From Paenibacillus chitinolyticus NBRC 15660 (GTDB lineage: Bacteria > Bacillota > Bacilli > Paenibacillales > NBRC-103111): 64,000 bases of DNA. This document shows, piece by piece, positions 20,194 to 28,483 of the stretch. How positions within the stretch are numbered: the stretch's first letter is position 1; each line of letters begins with the position of its first letter. The translations under genes were made by a program, and so were the position numbers. The stretch covers positions 1-64,000 of the forward strand of contig NZ_BBJT01000012.1 in NCBI RefSeq assembly GCF_000739915.1, given 5' to 3'. Below the pieces are notes generated by a model, which saw only the letters and a program-made list of their open reading frames with translations, searched no databases and was not told the origin of the DNA.

Positions 20194-20339
20194 CCGTTAA
20201 TTCTCTCCCTTCATAATTAGGAAACTTTCCGGGACATCCCGTTTAGCCCATTCGGGCACAGCCGTCTCCTTGACTGTCGTTGGTATCTCGCTCGTCAGCC
20301 TGTCGTTTTGTCGTTTATCTCCTCCTCCGAGTCTCTGCA

Positions 20340-20361
20340 AAAGTTAAATGGCTTTAACTTT
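20340..20361. promoter_or_regulatory. Perfect 9-bp inverted repeat upstream of chitinase (candidate operator)
   Basis: AAAGTTAAA, a 4-nt spacer (TGGC), then TTTAACTTT make a perfect dyad 147-168 bp upstream of the chitinase ATG. It has no T tract, so a regulator site is likelier than a terminator. A second, shorter dyad (TGCATC-4-GATGCA) lies at 20377-20392. The rest of 20194-20512 shows no gene. Confidence 0.45.
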
Positions 20362-20512
20362 ACAGGCTGCAAAATGTGCATCTGCGGATGCATGCGTCCG
20401 GGTCAGTTTTATCACCGCAGTTCTCTTAACACCTAAACAGTTCGACTCTCAATATTTATTTCCTTCCTTTTCCATAAAAAATATTTTGAGTCCCGGCCGC
20501 GCGGCTTCCGCA

Positions 20513-20541
20513 TTGATTTTTTGACGCAACTTAGGTAAACT
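20513..20541 (+). promoter_or_regulatory. Candidate promoter of the glyS T-box transcript
   Basis: TTGATT (20513-20518) and TAAACT (20536-20541) are 17 nt apart. Transcription would start near 20548, just before T-box stem I. Confidence 0.4.
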
Positions 20542-20547
20542 ATTCCC

Positions 20548-20862
20548 AACTGCATACGATGCGGCCGTGAAGGACCAATAGTACCTGAATTTCCTTCGAA
20601 TCAGCGATCCGGGAATGGTGGAAGCCCGGGCAAGGAACCAGCGAAACGGCAGTCCGGAGCCGCGTGCGGAAAGAAAGGGGATGCGCCAGCCAGGCGCCAT
20701 TCACCGCAATCCGATCCTTTGTCCGATGAGCGAGTGCCGGACGGGTACGGAATGACGGGGAACGGCGGATATCCGGGCGGAGCATCAACTAGGGTGGAAC
20801 CGCGGGTGCTCAAGCTCTCGTCCCTAGGCATATCGGATGCCTGTGGGATTGGGGGCTTTTTC
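20548..20862 (+). promoter_or_regulatory. Glycyl T-box riboswitch
   Basis: The T-box sequence AGGGTGGAACCGCG lies at 20791-20804. The base after TGG is A, which pairs with the U73 discriminator of tRNA-Gly. A distal stem I segment (GGGAATGGTGGAAGCCCGGG region, 20610-20630) is followed by GAAACGGCAG, whose GGC (20648-20650) is the likely glycine specifier. A terminator hairpin (about 20813-20855) ending in CTTTTT follows the T-box. Uncharged tRNA-Gly should stabilise the antiterminator and allow glyS transcription. Confidence 0.9.
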
Positions 20863-21000
20863 GATTGGGCGGCGGAAGGCTCCGTACGAATCTGCGGAGT
20901 CTGCTCAGACGGAAATTCCCATGACCCGGGCAGCGATCAGGCGATTTGGCTTGCATCATGTTTTAACCCATTCCCGAAATACGCAAAGGAGCGAACAAAA

Positions 21001-22386
21001 ATGAGCGTCAACATGGATCAGATCGTAGCTCTGGCCAAACACAGAGGTTTTATTTTCCCGGGTTCCGAAATTTACGGAGGCCTGGCCAACACGTGGGATT
21101 ACGGTCCCCTCGGCGTAGAACTGAAGAACAACGTAAAACGCGCTTGGTGGAAAAAATTCGTCCAGGAGTCTCCGTATAACGTCGGGCTGGACGCCGCTAT
21201 CCTGATGAACCCGCAAGCTTGGGTCGCATCCGGCCACGTCGGCAACTTCAACGATCCGATGATCGACTGCAAACAGTGCAAAGCCCGCCACCGCGCGGAT
21301 AAAATTATCGAAAACGCTTTGGATGCGAAAGGCATCGAGCTCGTTGTGGACGGCTTGTCCTTCGATCAGATGAAAGCACTGATGGACGAACACGAAATCG
21401 CCTGTCCCGATTGCGGCAGCCGCGACTTCACGGACATCCGCCAGTTCAACCTGATGTTCAAAACGTTCCAGGGCGTAACGGAGTCCAGCTCCAACGTCGT
21501 TTACATGCGTCCGGAAACCGCGCAGGGTATTTTCGTGAATTTCAAGAACGTACAGCGCACGATGCGCAAAAAGCTTCCGTTCGGCATCGGCCAGATCGGC
21601 AAAAGCTTCCGGAACGAAATCACGCCGGGCAACTTCACCTTCCGCACGCGCGAGTTTGAACAGATGGAGCTTGAATTTTTCTGCAAACCGGGCGAGGACA
21701 TGAAATGGTTCGAATACTGGCGCGCATACTGCCGCGACTGGCTCTTGAATCTCGGCGTGAAAGAAGACAGCATCCGTCTCCGCGACCACTCCGATGACGA
21801 GCTGTCCCATTACAGCAACGCCACAACGGATATCGAGTACCGCTTCCCGTTCGGCTGGGGCGAGCTCTGGGGTATCGCCGACCGCACCGATTACGATCTG
21901 AAGCAGCATATGGAACACTCCGGCGAAGATTTCAACTATGTGGATCAAGAAGCGGGCAACGAGAAATATGTGCCGTACTGCATCGAGCCTTCGCTCGGCG
22001 CCGACCGCGTCACGCTGGCCTTCCTGATCGATGCCTTCGAAGAACAGAAGCTGGAAGGCGACGACAGCCGCACCGTGCTTCACCTTCACCCGGCGCTGGC
22101 TCCTTTCAAAGCAGCGATCTTCCCGCTTTCGAAGAAGCTGTCCGAAGGCGCGCAGGCGATCTTCTCCGACCTGGCCAAAAGCTTCATGGTCGATTACGAC
22201 GACACCGGCTCCATCGGCAAGCGTTACCGCCGTCACGATGAAATCGGCACGCCGTTCTGCATTACGTATGACTTCGAGTCCGAACAGGACGGCCAAGTTA
22301 CCGTGCGCGACCGCGACACGATGGAACAAACCCGGATGCCGATCAGCGAACTGAAGGCGTTCATCGAAAGCAAAGTTCAGTTCTAA
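21001..22386 (+). CDS. glyS: Glycyl-tRNA synthetase (alpha2 type)
   Basis: This is the 461-residue dimeric class II glycyl-tRNA synthetase (eukaryal/archaeal-like type, also called GlyQS in some annotations), not the alpha2beta2 form. It shows [18 protein letters not shown] at the start, zinc-type cysteine pairs CKQC and CPDC, motif 2 around [10 protein letters not shown], and motif 3 near PSLGADRV, with a C-terminal anticodon-binding domain. I chose ATG 21001 because AAAGGAG lies about 8 nt upstream and it follows the T-box; the open frame extending upstream to 20719 runs through the T-box and is not coding. Confidence 0.96.
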   Translation: MSVNMDQIVALAKHRGFIFPGSEIYGGLANTWDYGPLGVELKNNVKRAWWKKFVQESPYNVGLDAAILMNPQAWVASGHVGNFNDPMIDCKQCKARHRADKIIENALDAKGIELVVDGLSFDQMKALMDEHEIACPDCGSRDFTDIRQFNLMFKTFQGVTESSSNVVYMRPETAQGIFVNFKNVQRTMRKKLPFGIGQIGKSFRNEITPGNFTFRTREFEQMELEFFCKPGEDMKWFEYWRAYCRDWLLNLGVKEDSIRLRDHSDDELSHYSNATTDIEYRFPFGWGELWGIADRTDYDLKQHMEHSGEDFNYVDQEAGNEKYVPYCIEPSLGADRVTLAFLIDAFEEQKLEGDDSRTVLHLHPALAPFKAAIFPLSKKLSEGAQAIFSDLAKSFMVDYDDTGSIGKRYRRHDEIGTPFCITYDFESEQDGQVTVRDRDTMEQTRMPISELKAFIESKVQF

Positions 22387-22416
22387 GACTCATAAGACGC
22401 AGGGAGCTGACTAAAA

Positions 22417-22482
22417 AAGCCCCTTATGAAGCGGGATACAGCCTGAATCGAGAAAGGCTGCGTTCCGCCCCGTAAGGGGCTT
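22417..22482. repeat. 66-bp nested inverted-repeat element
   Basis: The outer arms AAGCCCCTTA/TAAGGGGCTT enclose GCGGGA/TTCCGC and an innermost CAGCC/GGCTG pair around a TGAATCGAGAAA loop. It is palindromic almost over its whole length and lies directly before a separate terminator. It has no T tract and is probably an intergenic repeat or an RNA-processing structure. Confidence 0.6.
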
Positions 22483-22491
22483 CCATACACG

Positions 22492-22537
22492 AAAAGCCCG
22501 GCCACCGCAGGATACTGCGTCGGCCGGGCTTTTTTTC
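22492..22537. terminator. Bidirectional terminator between glyS and the chemoreceptor gene
   Basis: AAAAGCCCGGCC and GGCCGGGCTTTT pair, with an inner CGCAG/CTGCG stem; T runs flank both sides. It serves glyS (plus) and the gene ending at 22559 (minus). Confidence 0.88.
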
Positions 22538-22558
22538 AATGGATGTACCGATCTGGTT

Positions 22559-24703
22559 CTACACCTTGAACTTCGTCAACGATTCGCTCAACCGGCTGGA
22601 GACGTCCTCCAGCTTCCCGGACAGGTGTACCAGCCCCTCGCTCACGCTCTGCTGCTCGCTGCTCAGGGAAGCGACTTCCTCGCTTGTCGCGGAAGATTGC
22701 TCCGCAACGGCACTCACGTTAGTCATCGCATCGGCGAGCGTCAGTTGGGACTCGTTCAACTCGTTGATGGAAGTCGAGACCTCATCCAGTTGGATGAGCA
22801 GATTGTCCATCTCGTTTTTAACGGAAGAGAACATCTGGTTCGCTTCCTTCACCGACTCCGTCTGTTCGCGGAACAGCGGATATGCGGCCGACAGCGCTTC
22901 TACCGTAGCGTCCATCTCGCGCTGAATTTCCTCGGTGATATGGGCTACGTTCACGATCGACTCTCTGGATTGATCCGCCAGATTGCGGATTTCTCCGGCA
23001 ACGACCATGAACCCCTTGCCCGCCGCTCCGGCGCGCGCCGCTTCAATACTCGCGTTCAGCGACAAAATATTCGTCTGCGCGGTGATTTTCGTAAGGACAT
23101 CGAGAATTTTACGGATAGAGCTGGTGCTTTGCTTAAGCGTATCGACCCGGTCTACGAGAGAGTGGGTCATCTGTTCGCTCTGCAATGTTTTCTGGGTCAG
23201 CTCATCCATCTGCTCGATGCCTCGCTCACTCATCTGCTGCACTTCGGAAGTGGCGATAGACATCCGGATGTTTTTCTCGATCACGTATTTCATCTGTTCG
23301 GAAATTTTAGTGGTCAGATCGTTTCCGTTCTCGGCCGCAACCGCCAGGCTCGTCGCCCCTCCGGCGATATCTTCCGTAGCCGTCGCGATTTCCCGCGCCG
23401 ACAGCGCGGTTTTCTTCGAAGCGTCCGTCAGCTCGCGGGCCGTTTCGAGCACGCTGTCCGCCGAACGGTTCGTCTGATTGACGAGATCCGTGATTTTGCT
23501 CATCATGCCGTTAAAGCTCTTGCCCACTTGGCCGATCTCATCCTGACGCTGGGTAAAGAGAGTGCGTACCGCCAGGTTGCCCTTCTCCCCTTCGTTCATC
23601 AGATGGCCCAGCTCGACCAGCGGTTTGCCGATCATGCGGCTCATCAGCCAGCCGACTACGATCGCAAGCAGGGCGGAAATGATCGCCACCCAGACGGTCA
23701 GCGCGAAAATGCCGTTCGCTTTTTCCGTGATTTCATCCAGCGGCGCGAAGCCGTAAATGAGCCAGCCCGTCTGTTTGCTTTTTGTATAAACGACCAGATT
23801 CTGTTCGCCGTTGACGTCCGCCTTCGTGCGCCCCTGATCCTGCAGCTCGCCTTCCAGTTTAACCTCTACCGTCTGGCCGATATGGTCGGCTTTCTCGGTC
23901 ACCATCAACTGCTGCTTTGTATTCATCGCTTCGATCCTGCCCGTCTGGCCGACGCGGATGCTGGAAAGCTGATTATAGAGATAATCCGTCTTGATCTCCA
24001 GCAGGACCATGTAATTGCTATGTCCGTAATCGTTCTTCATTACACGGGCTACACCGAAAGTAGGGAAAGAAAGCTGTGTAAAATACCCGTTTATTTTGGA
24101 ATCGAACCAGACCGCCTTGCCGTCCGCTTCCTTCACGTTTTTGATGAGAGCCGCATTCTCCTGGATGAGCTTCTCTTGGCCGTAGCCGGTGGAAACTCCT
24201 TTTTCGGTCATCGGAATAATGTAGATCCCTGCCAGATTCTCGTCCGTTTGCGAGTATTTCTTGAGGTTGCTGTCGAGATTCATCCGGGCGATGGCGATAT
24301 CCGAGTCGGAAATATTCGGACGTGCAAGCTGATCCACCGAGGCTCCGACCGCTTTGTCGATCATGATATCCAGCGACATCTTCTCATAAGTCCGGAAAAG
24401 AAAATCGAGCTTTTCTCCCGTCTGGATTACGGTCTGTTGAGCCGCTTTCGATACTTCTTCTTCCACTACGCTGCTGGAAGTCTGATAAGATAATGTCCCC
24501 ACAACCAGAACGGCGACCAGAATACTGAGAAAAAAGATGACGAACAGCTTCGTACCTACAGCTTTCATCGCAGGAACCGAAGTTCCTGTTCCTCCCGGGC
24601 CGGAAGGACCGCCCGCCGCAGACTTATTAGGCGCAAGGTTCTGTATCTTTTTGACCGCGCTCTGCCAGACTCCGGCTGCTTTCTCACTCCACTTGTTACT
24701 CAT
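22559..24703 (-). CDS. Methyl-accepting chemotaxis protein
   Basis: The 714-residue transmembrane chemoreceptor has a Ser/Gly/Pro-rich cytoplasmic N-terminus of about 45 residues, TM1 ([19 protein letters not shown]), a roughly 260-residue extracytoplasmic sensor (dCache-like by length and layout, ligand unknown), TM2 ([17 protein letters not shown]), a HAMP domain, and a long coiled-coil signalling domain with the hairpin [19 protein letters not shown] that contacts CheA/CheW. The ATG follows GGAGAG. A near-perfect sigma-D promoter lies upstream, as expected for a chemotaxis gene. Confidence 0.95.
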   Translation of the reverse strand: MSNKWSEKAAGVWQSAVKKIQNLAPNKSAAGGPSGPGGTGTSVPAMKAVGTKLFVIFFLSILVAVLVVGTLSYQTSSSVVEEEVSKAAQQTVIQTGEKLDFLFRTYEKMSLDIMIDKAVGASVDQLARPNISDSDIAIARMNLDSNLKKYSQTDENLAGIYIIPMTEKGVSTGYGQEKLIQENAALIKNVKEADGKAVWFDSKINGYFTQLSFPTFGVARVMKNDYGHSNYMVLLEIKTDYLYNQLSSIRVGQTGRIEAMNTKQQLMVTEKADHIGQTVEVKLEGELQDQGRTKADVNGEQNLVVYTKSKQTGWLIYGFAPLDEITEKANGIFALTVWVAIISALLAIVVGWLMSRMIGKPLVELGHLMNEGEKGNLAVRTLFTQRQDEIGQVGKSFNGMMSKITDLVNQTNRSADSVLETARELTDASKKTALSAREIATATEDIAGGATSLAVAAENGNDLTTKISEQMKYVIEKNIRMSIATSEVQQMSERGIEQMDELTQKTLQSEQMTHSLVDRVDTLKQSTSSIRKILDVLTKITAQTNILSLNASIEAARAGAAGKGFMVVAGEIRNLADQSRESIVNVAHITEEIQREMDATVEALSAAYPLFREQTESVKEANQMFSSVKNEMDNLLIQLDEVSTSINELNESQLTLADAMTNVSAVAEQSSATSEEVASLSSEQQSVSEGLVHLSGKLEDVSSRLSESLTKFKV

Positions 24704-24759
24704 AGCAACTCTCCATTTGTCAGAATAATTTTCGCATGGTAGATATTCATCTTTTGTAT

Positions 24760-24785
24760 ATATCGGCGCCCGGGGTTTTAATTAT
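24760..24785 (-). promoter_or_regulatory. Sigma-D (flagellar) promoter of the chemoreceptor gene
   Basis: On the minus strand the perfect -10 element GCCGATAT (24767-24760) is preceded at 14 nt by ATAA (24785-24782), one base from the TAAA consensus. Transcription would start about 50 nt upstream of the ATG. Confidence 0.6.
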
Positions 24786-24855
24786 GAACCTATTTTTCGG
24801 CAAAATTTTTCGGATTCGGCGAATGCGCGGAACCGCGGCGCGGCCGCCCTCAAAG

Positions 24856-24884
24856 TTAACAAATGGAGGGAGAAGTGCTATAAT
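24856..24884 (+). promoter_or_regulatory. Sigma-A promoter of the Dlt-like operon
   Basis: TTAACA (24856-24861), a 17-nt spacer, and a perfect TATAAT (24879-24884) preceded by TGC (extended -10). The start site near 24891 is 28 nt upstream of the first gene, which rules out translation starts proposed further upstream. Confidence 0.75.
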
Positions 24885-24918
24885 GGCAAGGATCATATAC
24901 AAAAATCGAGGGATGAAT

Positions 24919-27900
24919 TTGTCGAAAAAAAGAACCGCCATAGCGGTATTTTGCCTAGCCGCCCTTCTTTTGGCAGTCGGAGCGGCAGCCTTCCTCACCG
25001 GGAAGAAGGAGCAGGTCCGTCTGCTTTATGCAACCGGAGGCGATCGCTATGATACGGCGGCATTCGAACAGTTCCGGCAGTCGCTGGCGGCGAATCTGGA
25101 GCTCGAACGGAAGCCGATGGATGGATTGTCGGCCCGCAAGCTTCAATCGTACGATGCGGTCGTGCCGGATCCGGAGCTCGCAAACACACCCGACAACGGA
25201 TACATCCAGAAGCTCCAGGACTATGTGCAGAACGGAGGGCATTTGCTTCTCGACAATGCGTTCGCAAGCAAGTTTCCCGCCGATTTTCTGGGAGCTTATC
25301 AGACGCAGCTCATAGTGCCGCCGCAGGCCAAACCGCAGTTTCAATATCCGGCCGTGCCGGTGAACGCTCAAGGCATGCAGGAAGTCATCAAACTTTTCAG
25401 CGATAATTTCTTCAAACGTGAAACGATGGACAATCTTCCGGGCTTCTATTGGGGCTACGGCCTTGATCCTTCAACGGCGCAGCCGCTGGTTACGCTGAAC
25501 GGACAAGCGCTCGTCTCCGTCAATAAGGTCGGCAAAGGAACGGTGCTTCTGAGCAGCACCTTCCTGCCTAACCGGTACTTTATTACGGGCTACGATCTTC
25601 AAAGCGGCATGGACCCCGCGCAGGGGTTCGGCAGCCTGGCCGCCAAGTACGATCAGCAGCGGAGCCTGAAACCGGGCACCGCCTATTTCGACAAGAAAGA
25701 TCTGAAGCTGGAGCCCTACTTCAACTTCGCTTTTTCGGCGGCCAACGCCCAGTTCCGCACGGAATTTGTCTCTTACGTGTCCAAGGAAACCTTCGGGTAC
25801 AGCGTGACCAAAGTACTCGGCCCTTACGGGCGACCGGCCATGTCCTACCAGAACCATTTCGAGGCCATGCCGGCGTTCAAGGACAAGGAAGCGATTCAAT
25901 GGGCGGAGCTGACGAAGAAGTACAATCAGATCCCGTCCTTCTCGCTGGTCCGCTCCGCCTTCTATTGGGGGCAGTGGAAAGAGAGCGTCTCCGTCCACTT
26001 GAACGGCGGATCCAACGAGAAGCCGCAGTTCAGCGGGGAATCGCCCGCTTCTTATTACAGCAGCGGCATGCATCTGCAGTCCGAGGAAGGCGCCATACGC
26101 CTGGCGGAGTATCCGGACTACAAATCGCTGGCCGATCCCGTAGAAGGCCCGCACCGGCTCGTGCCGGCGTTCGCGGACCTCACCGGGGACGGGAAGGAAG
26201 ACCTTCTCGCCGGCAGCAGCGACGGATACGTCTACGTGTATCCGAACCTCGGGCCGAAGCCGGAGGCTTACGAGCGCGATCCCGCGCCGGGCGGCCTCAA
26301 GCTGCCGGATGTGTACGGCAAGCCGGAGAAGCTGCTGCTGACCAGCGGCCAGCCGCTCAAGACCGGTCCGCATGCTTCCGTGCATGCGGTGGACTGGAAC
26401 GCCGACGGGAAGATCGACCTTCTCGTCAGCGATGCCACCGGGGCCGTGCAAATCGCGCTCGGCCAAGGCGCAGGGCGGTTCGCACCGCCGACCGCCCTGC
26501 AGGACCCGTCCGGGCCCATCAAGGTGCCCGGACCGGCCATCGCCGCCGCGGGAGACCTCGGCGGCCAAGGCTTCCCGGACCTGGTCGTCGGAGACGCCGA
26601 CGGCAAGGTCCGGGTGTACCGCGCGCCGCAGGCAGGCGCGCTGCGCCTCTCCGCCGGCGCCGTAGTCGCGGACGTCGGCGCCAAGTACGCCGCACCGTCC
26701 GTCCGTGACATGGACGGCGACGGCCGGGCCGACCTCGTTGTCGGCAGCAACGAGGGGGATCTGCGCGTGTTCCGCCAGGAAAGCGGCGGAACCTTCACCG
26801 CCCAGGGAAGCGTGGGCGGCGCCACGCTGAACCAGATGGGCACGAACGCCCTGGTCGGCGGGCACAACTCCGTGCCGGTCTGGCACGACGTGAACCACGA
26901 CGGCGTGGTGGACCTGATCGTCGGGCAGCTGGAATTCGGCTCGCCGGTTCCGGTCGATTCGCCCTCTTTCCCTTATAAGGCGGAACTGCAGGAGTTCCTG
27001 CAGTATACGAAGCAGAATCATCTCGAATTGTATCCGCACATTTATGTGCACAATTTCGTCAGCGACGCCCAGGAGAAGAAGGAGATCGCCCTGCACAAGC
27101 AGGCGTTCGAGAATCTCGGCCTTCCCTGGACGATGCCCGGAACGAACCAGCACACCTGGCGGATCAACTTCCCGGACCGGCTTCAGACGCTCCGCAACGA
27201 GAACGAGCAGGGAATCTGGTTCAACTTTGGTTTTACGCCGTCACATACGCCTACAGAGCCCCGGCTCGGTACGGATTACATCTGGGGGCTTCCTTTCCTG
27301 CTGACGAAGGACAAGAGCGGCAGCGATCAGCCTATGCTGATCTATACGCCGGCTCCGGTGCTTCGCAAAACGGGCGAAAGCTCTACGGTCGATATTTACG
27401 ATTCTTATATCAAGCGTGATATGCCCATTGATTACTTCGAACACATTGAGTATCATTTCCCTGCCCGCGTAGGGGAACTGGAGGAATTCGCTTCCTTCCT
27501 CGATGACATTCGGAATCAGTACGATTATAACTTTATGACGGAAACCCAAATGGCCCGTTCCTTCCTGACTACCTTGAAAACGCAGGTTACCGTGAAGCGC
27601 ACCTGGGCCGACTATATCATGGACGAAGTGAAAGACCGGATTTCCGGCAAAGGCCTCCATCTGTCTCTCACGATCGGAGCGGATACGTCCGCCGTGCCGA
27701 AACAAGCGGCCGAGTACGCCAATACGCCGGGCGTCGTAGTGGAAAAAGGCGAGAAATACGCGCCTTACTCCCTTGCCGCCAAGTCCGACGTATACACCGA
27801 ACGCAACGGCAAGCTGTACCTCGGCCTTGCCCGCGAGGCCCAGCTTCATATCGGCAAGCCTGCCGAGGAAGCTCACATTGTCCGTGCCAATGTGCCGTTC

Positions 27901-28104
27901 GAGCTGGATACCCGCGAGAGCGGCACCTGGAAGCTCAATTTGCAGGCGGCCGGTCTGCAGCAAATCAAAATCTACAGCCCGTCTGGACTGACGATCCCGG
28001 GGAACCCTGCGGATATCAAGCTTGAACAGGATGCGGCAACCGGCATGTATACACTTACACGTTACGGAGACAAGACGACCATAAGCCTGTCTCTTAAAAA
28101 ATAA
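24919..28104 (+). CDS. Large membrane-anchored FG-GAP (beta-propeller) protein, first gene of the Dlt-like operon
   Basis: This gene encodes 1061 residues with an N-terminal anchor (TAIAVFCLAALLLAVGAAAFL) and an extracytoplasmic body. Residues about 30-220 resemble a GATase/ThuA-like alpha-beta domain (KLQSYDAVVPDPEL, YVQNGGHLLLDNAF). Residues about 415-680 hold at least five FG-GAP/VCBS repeats with calcium-type loops (DLTGDGKEDL, DWNADGKIDL, DMDGDGRADL, DVNHDGVVDL), inserted into a larger domain with polysaccharide-deacetylase-like flavour (SYQNHFEAMPAF; YPHIYVHNF), which I cannot assign. The end is beta-rich. I prefer TTG 24919 (GAGGG 6 nt upstream); ATG 24913 abuts the site. It may bind, trim or present the polymer modified by the downstream genes. 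Function not known. Confidence 0.75.
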   Translation: MSKKRTAIAVFCLAALLLAVGAAAFLTGKKEQVRLLYATGGDRYDTAAFEQFRQSLAANLELERKPMDGLSARKLQSYDAVVPDPELANTPDNGYIQKLQDYVQNGGHLLLDNAFASKFPADFLGAYQTQLIVPPQAKPQFQYPAVPVNAQGMQEVIKLFSDNFFKRETMDNLPGFYWGYGLDPSTAQPLVTLNGQALVSVNKVGKGTVLLSSTFLPNRYFITGYDLQSGMDPAQGFGSLAAKYDQQRSLKPGTAYFDKKDLKLEPYFNFAFSAANAQFRTEFVSYVSKETFGYSVTKVLGPYGRPAMSYQNHFEAMPAFKDKEAIQWAELTKKYNQIPSFSLVRSAFYWGQWKESVSVHLNGGSNEKPQFSGESPASYYSSGMHLQSEEGAIRLAEYPDYKSLADPVEGPHRLVPAFADLTGDGKEDLLAGSSDGYVYVYPNLGPKPEAYERDPAPGGLKLPDVYGKPEKLLLTSGQPLKTGPHASVHAVDWNADGKIDLLVSDATGAVQIALGQGAGRFAPPTALQDPSGPIKVPGPAIAAAGDLGGQGFPDLVVGDADGKVRVYRAPQAGALRLSAGAVVADVGAKYAAPSVRDMDGDGRADLVVGSNEGDLRVFRQESGGTFTAQGSVGGATLNQMGTNALVGGHNSVPVWHDVNHDGVVDLIVGQLEFGSPVPVDSPSFPYKAELQEFLQYTKQNHLELYPHIYVHNFVSDAQEKKEIALHKQAFENLGLPWTMPGTNQHTWRINFPDRLQTLRNENEQGIWFNFGFTPSHTPTEPRLGTDYIWGLPFLLTKDKSGSDQPMLIYTPAPVLRKTGESSTVDIYDSYIKRDMPIDYFEHIEYHFPARVGELEEFASFLDDIRNQYDYNFMTETQMARSFLTTLKTQVTVKRTWADYIMDEVKDRISGKGLHLSLTIGADTSAVPKQAAEYANTPGVVVEKGEKYAPYSLAAKSDVYTERNGKLYLGLAREAQLHIGKPAEEAHIVRANVPFELDTRESGTWKLNLQAAGLQQIKIYSPSGLTIPGNPADIKLEQDAATGMYTLTRYGDKTTISLSLKK

Positions 28105-28138
28105 ACGGAGGGGCCAGTTAACGCCGTCCCGCTCCCGA

Positions 28139-28181
28139 GTACAGCCGGTGCCTGCCGTTCCTACGGCCCATCCGGCTGTAC
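28139..28181 (+). other. Inverted repeat between the FG-GAP and carrier protein genes
   Basis: GTACAGCCGG (28139-28148) and CCGGCTGTAC (28172-28181) form a perfect 10-bp stem with a 23-nt loop. There is no T tract. It could be an RNA-processing or stabilising stem that sets different expression for the downstream genes. Confidence 0.4.
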
Positions 28182-28227
28182 GCCTTCTTTACACCAATCT
28201 ATTCCTGCCTGGGAGGCCCGACTGACT

Positions 28228-28479
28228 ATGGAAGAAATCATGAAGCAGCTGGAAGAACACATCAGAAGCCGCTATGAGATTGAAGAAGACGACGACGATT
28301 TCGGCGTAGATGTTCATCTGTTCGATTACGGCTTTATCGACTCGATGGGTGCCACGGCACTGATCGCTCATATCGAGCAAACGTACGGCATTCAAGTGAC
28401 GAACCAGGATCTGATGCTGTATCCGATGAATACCGTTCGCGAGATCGCCCAATTCATTTCCACGAAAACCGGGAGGTAA
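28228..28479 (+). CDS. Acyl carrier protein (aminoacyl carrier of the Dlt-like system)
   Basis: This encodes an 83-residue carrier protein with the four-helix ACP layout. The phosphopantetheine attachment serine is S39 in GFIDSMGA, matching the DltC pattern (DS followed by a hydrophobic residue). It has an acidic run EEDDDD near residue 20. It lies 4 nt upstream of the amino acid:[carrier protein] ligase gene, so the aminoacyl group is expected on its pantetheine arm, the role DltC plays in D-alanylation. The ATG has GGGAGG about 12 nt upstream; a second in-frame ATG follows at codon 5. Confidence 0.9.
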   Translation: MEEIMKQLEEHIRSRYEIEEDDDDFGVDVHLFDYGFIDSMGATALIAHIEQTYGIQVTNQDLMLYPMNTVREIAQFISTKTGR

Positions 28480-28483
28480 CACC

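Noticed and set aside
20719-21000. Upstream extension of the glyS reading frame
   Set aside because: It runs through the T-box and its terminator; the ATG at 21001 has a proper ribosome binding site.
20956-22329. 457-codon open frame on the minus strand
   Set aside because: Antisense to glyS.
22625-24493. 622-codon open frame on the plus strand
   Set aside because: Antisense to the chemoreceptor gene; no start signal or domain.
24736-24912. Upstream extension of the FG-GAP protein
   Set aside because: It would begin upstream of and run through the promoter at 24856-24884, so it could not be on the transcript.
25471-27153. 560-codon open frame on the minus strand
   Set aside because: Antisense to the FG-GAP gene, where calcium-loop repeats confirm the plus strand.
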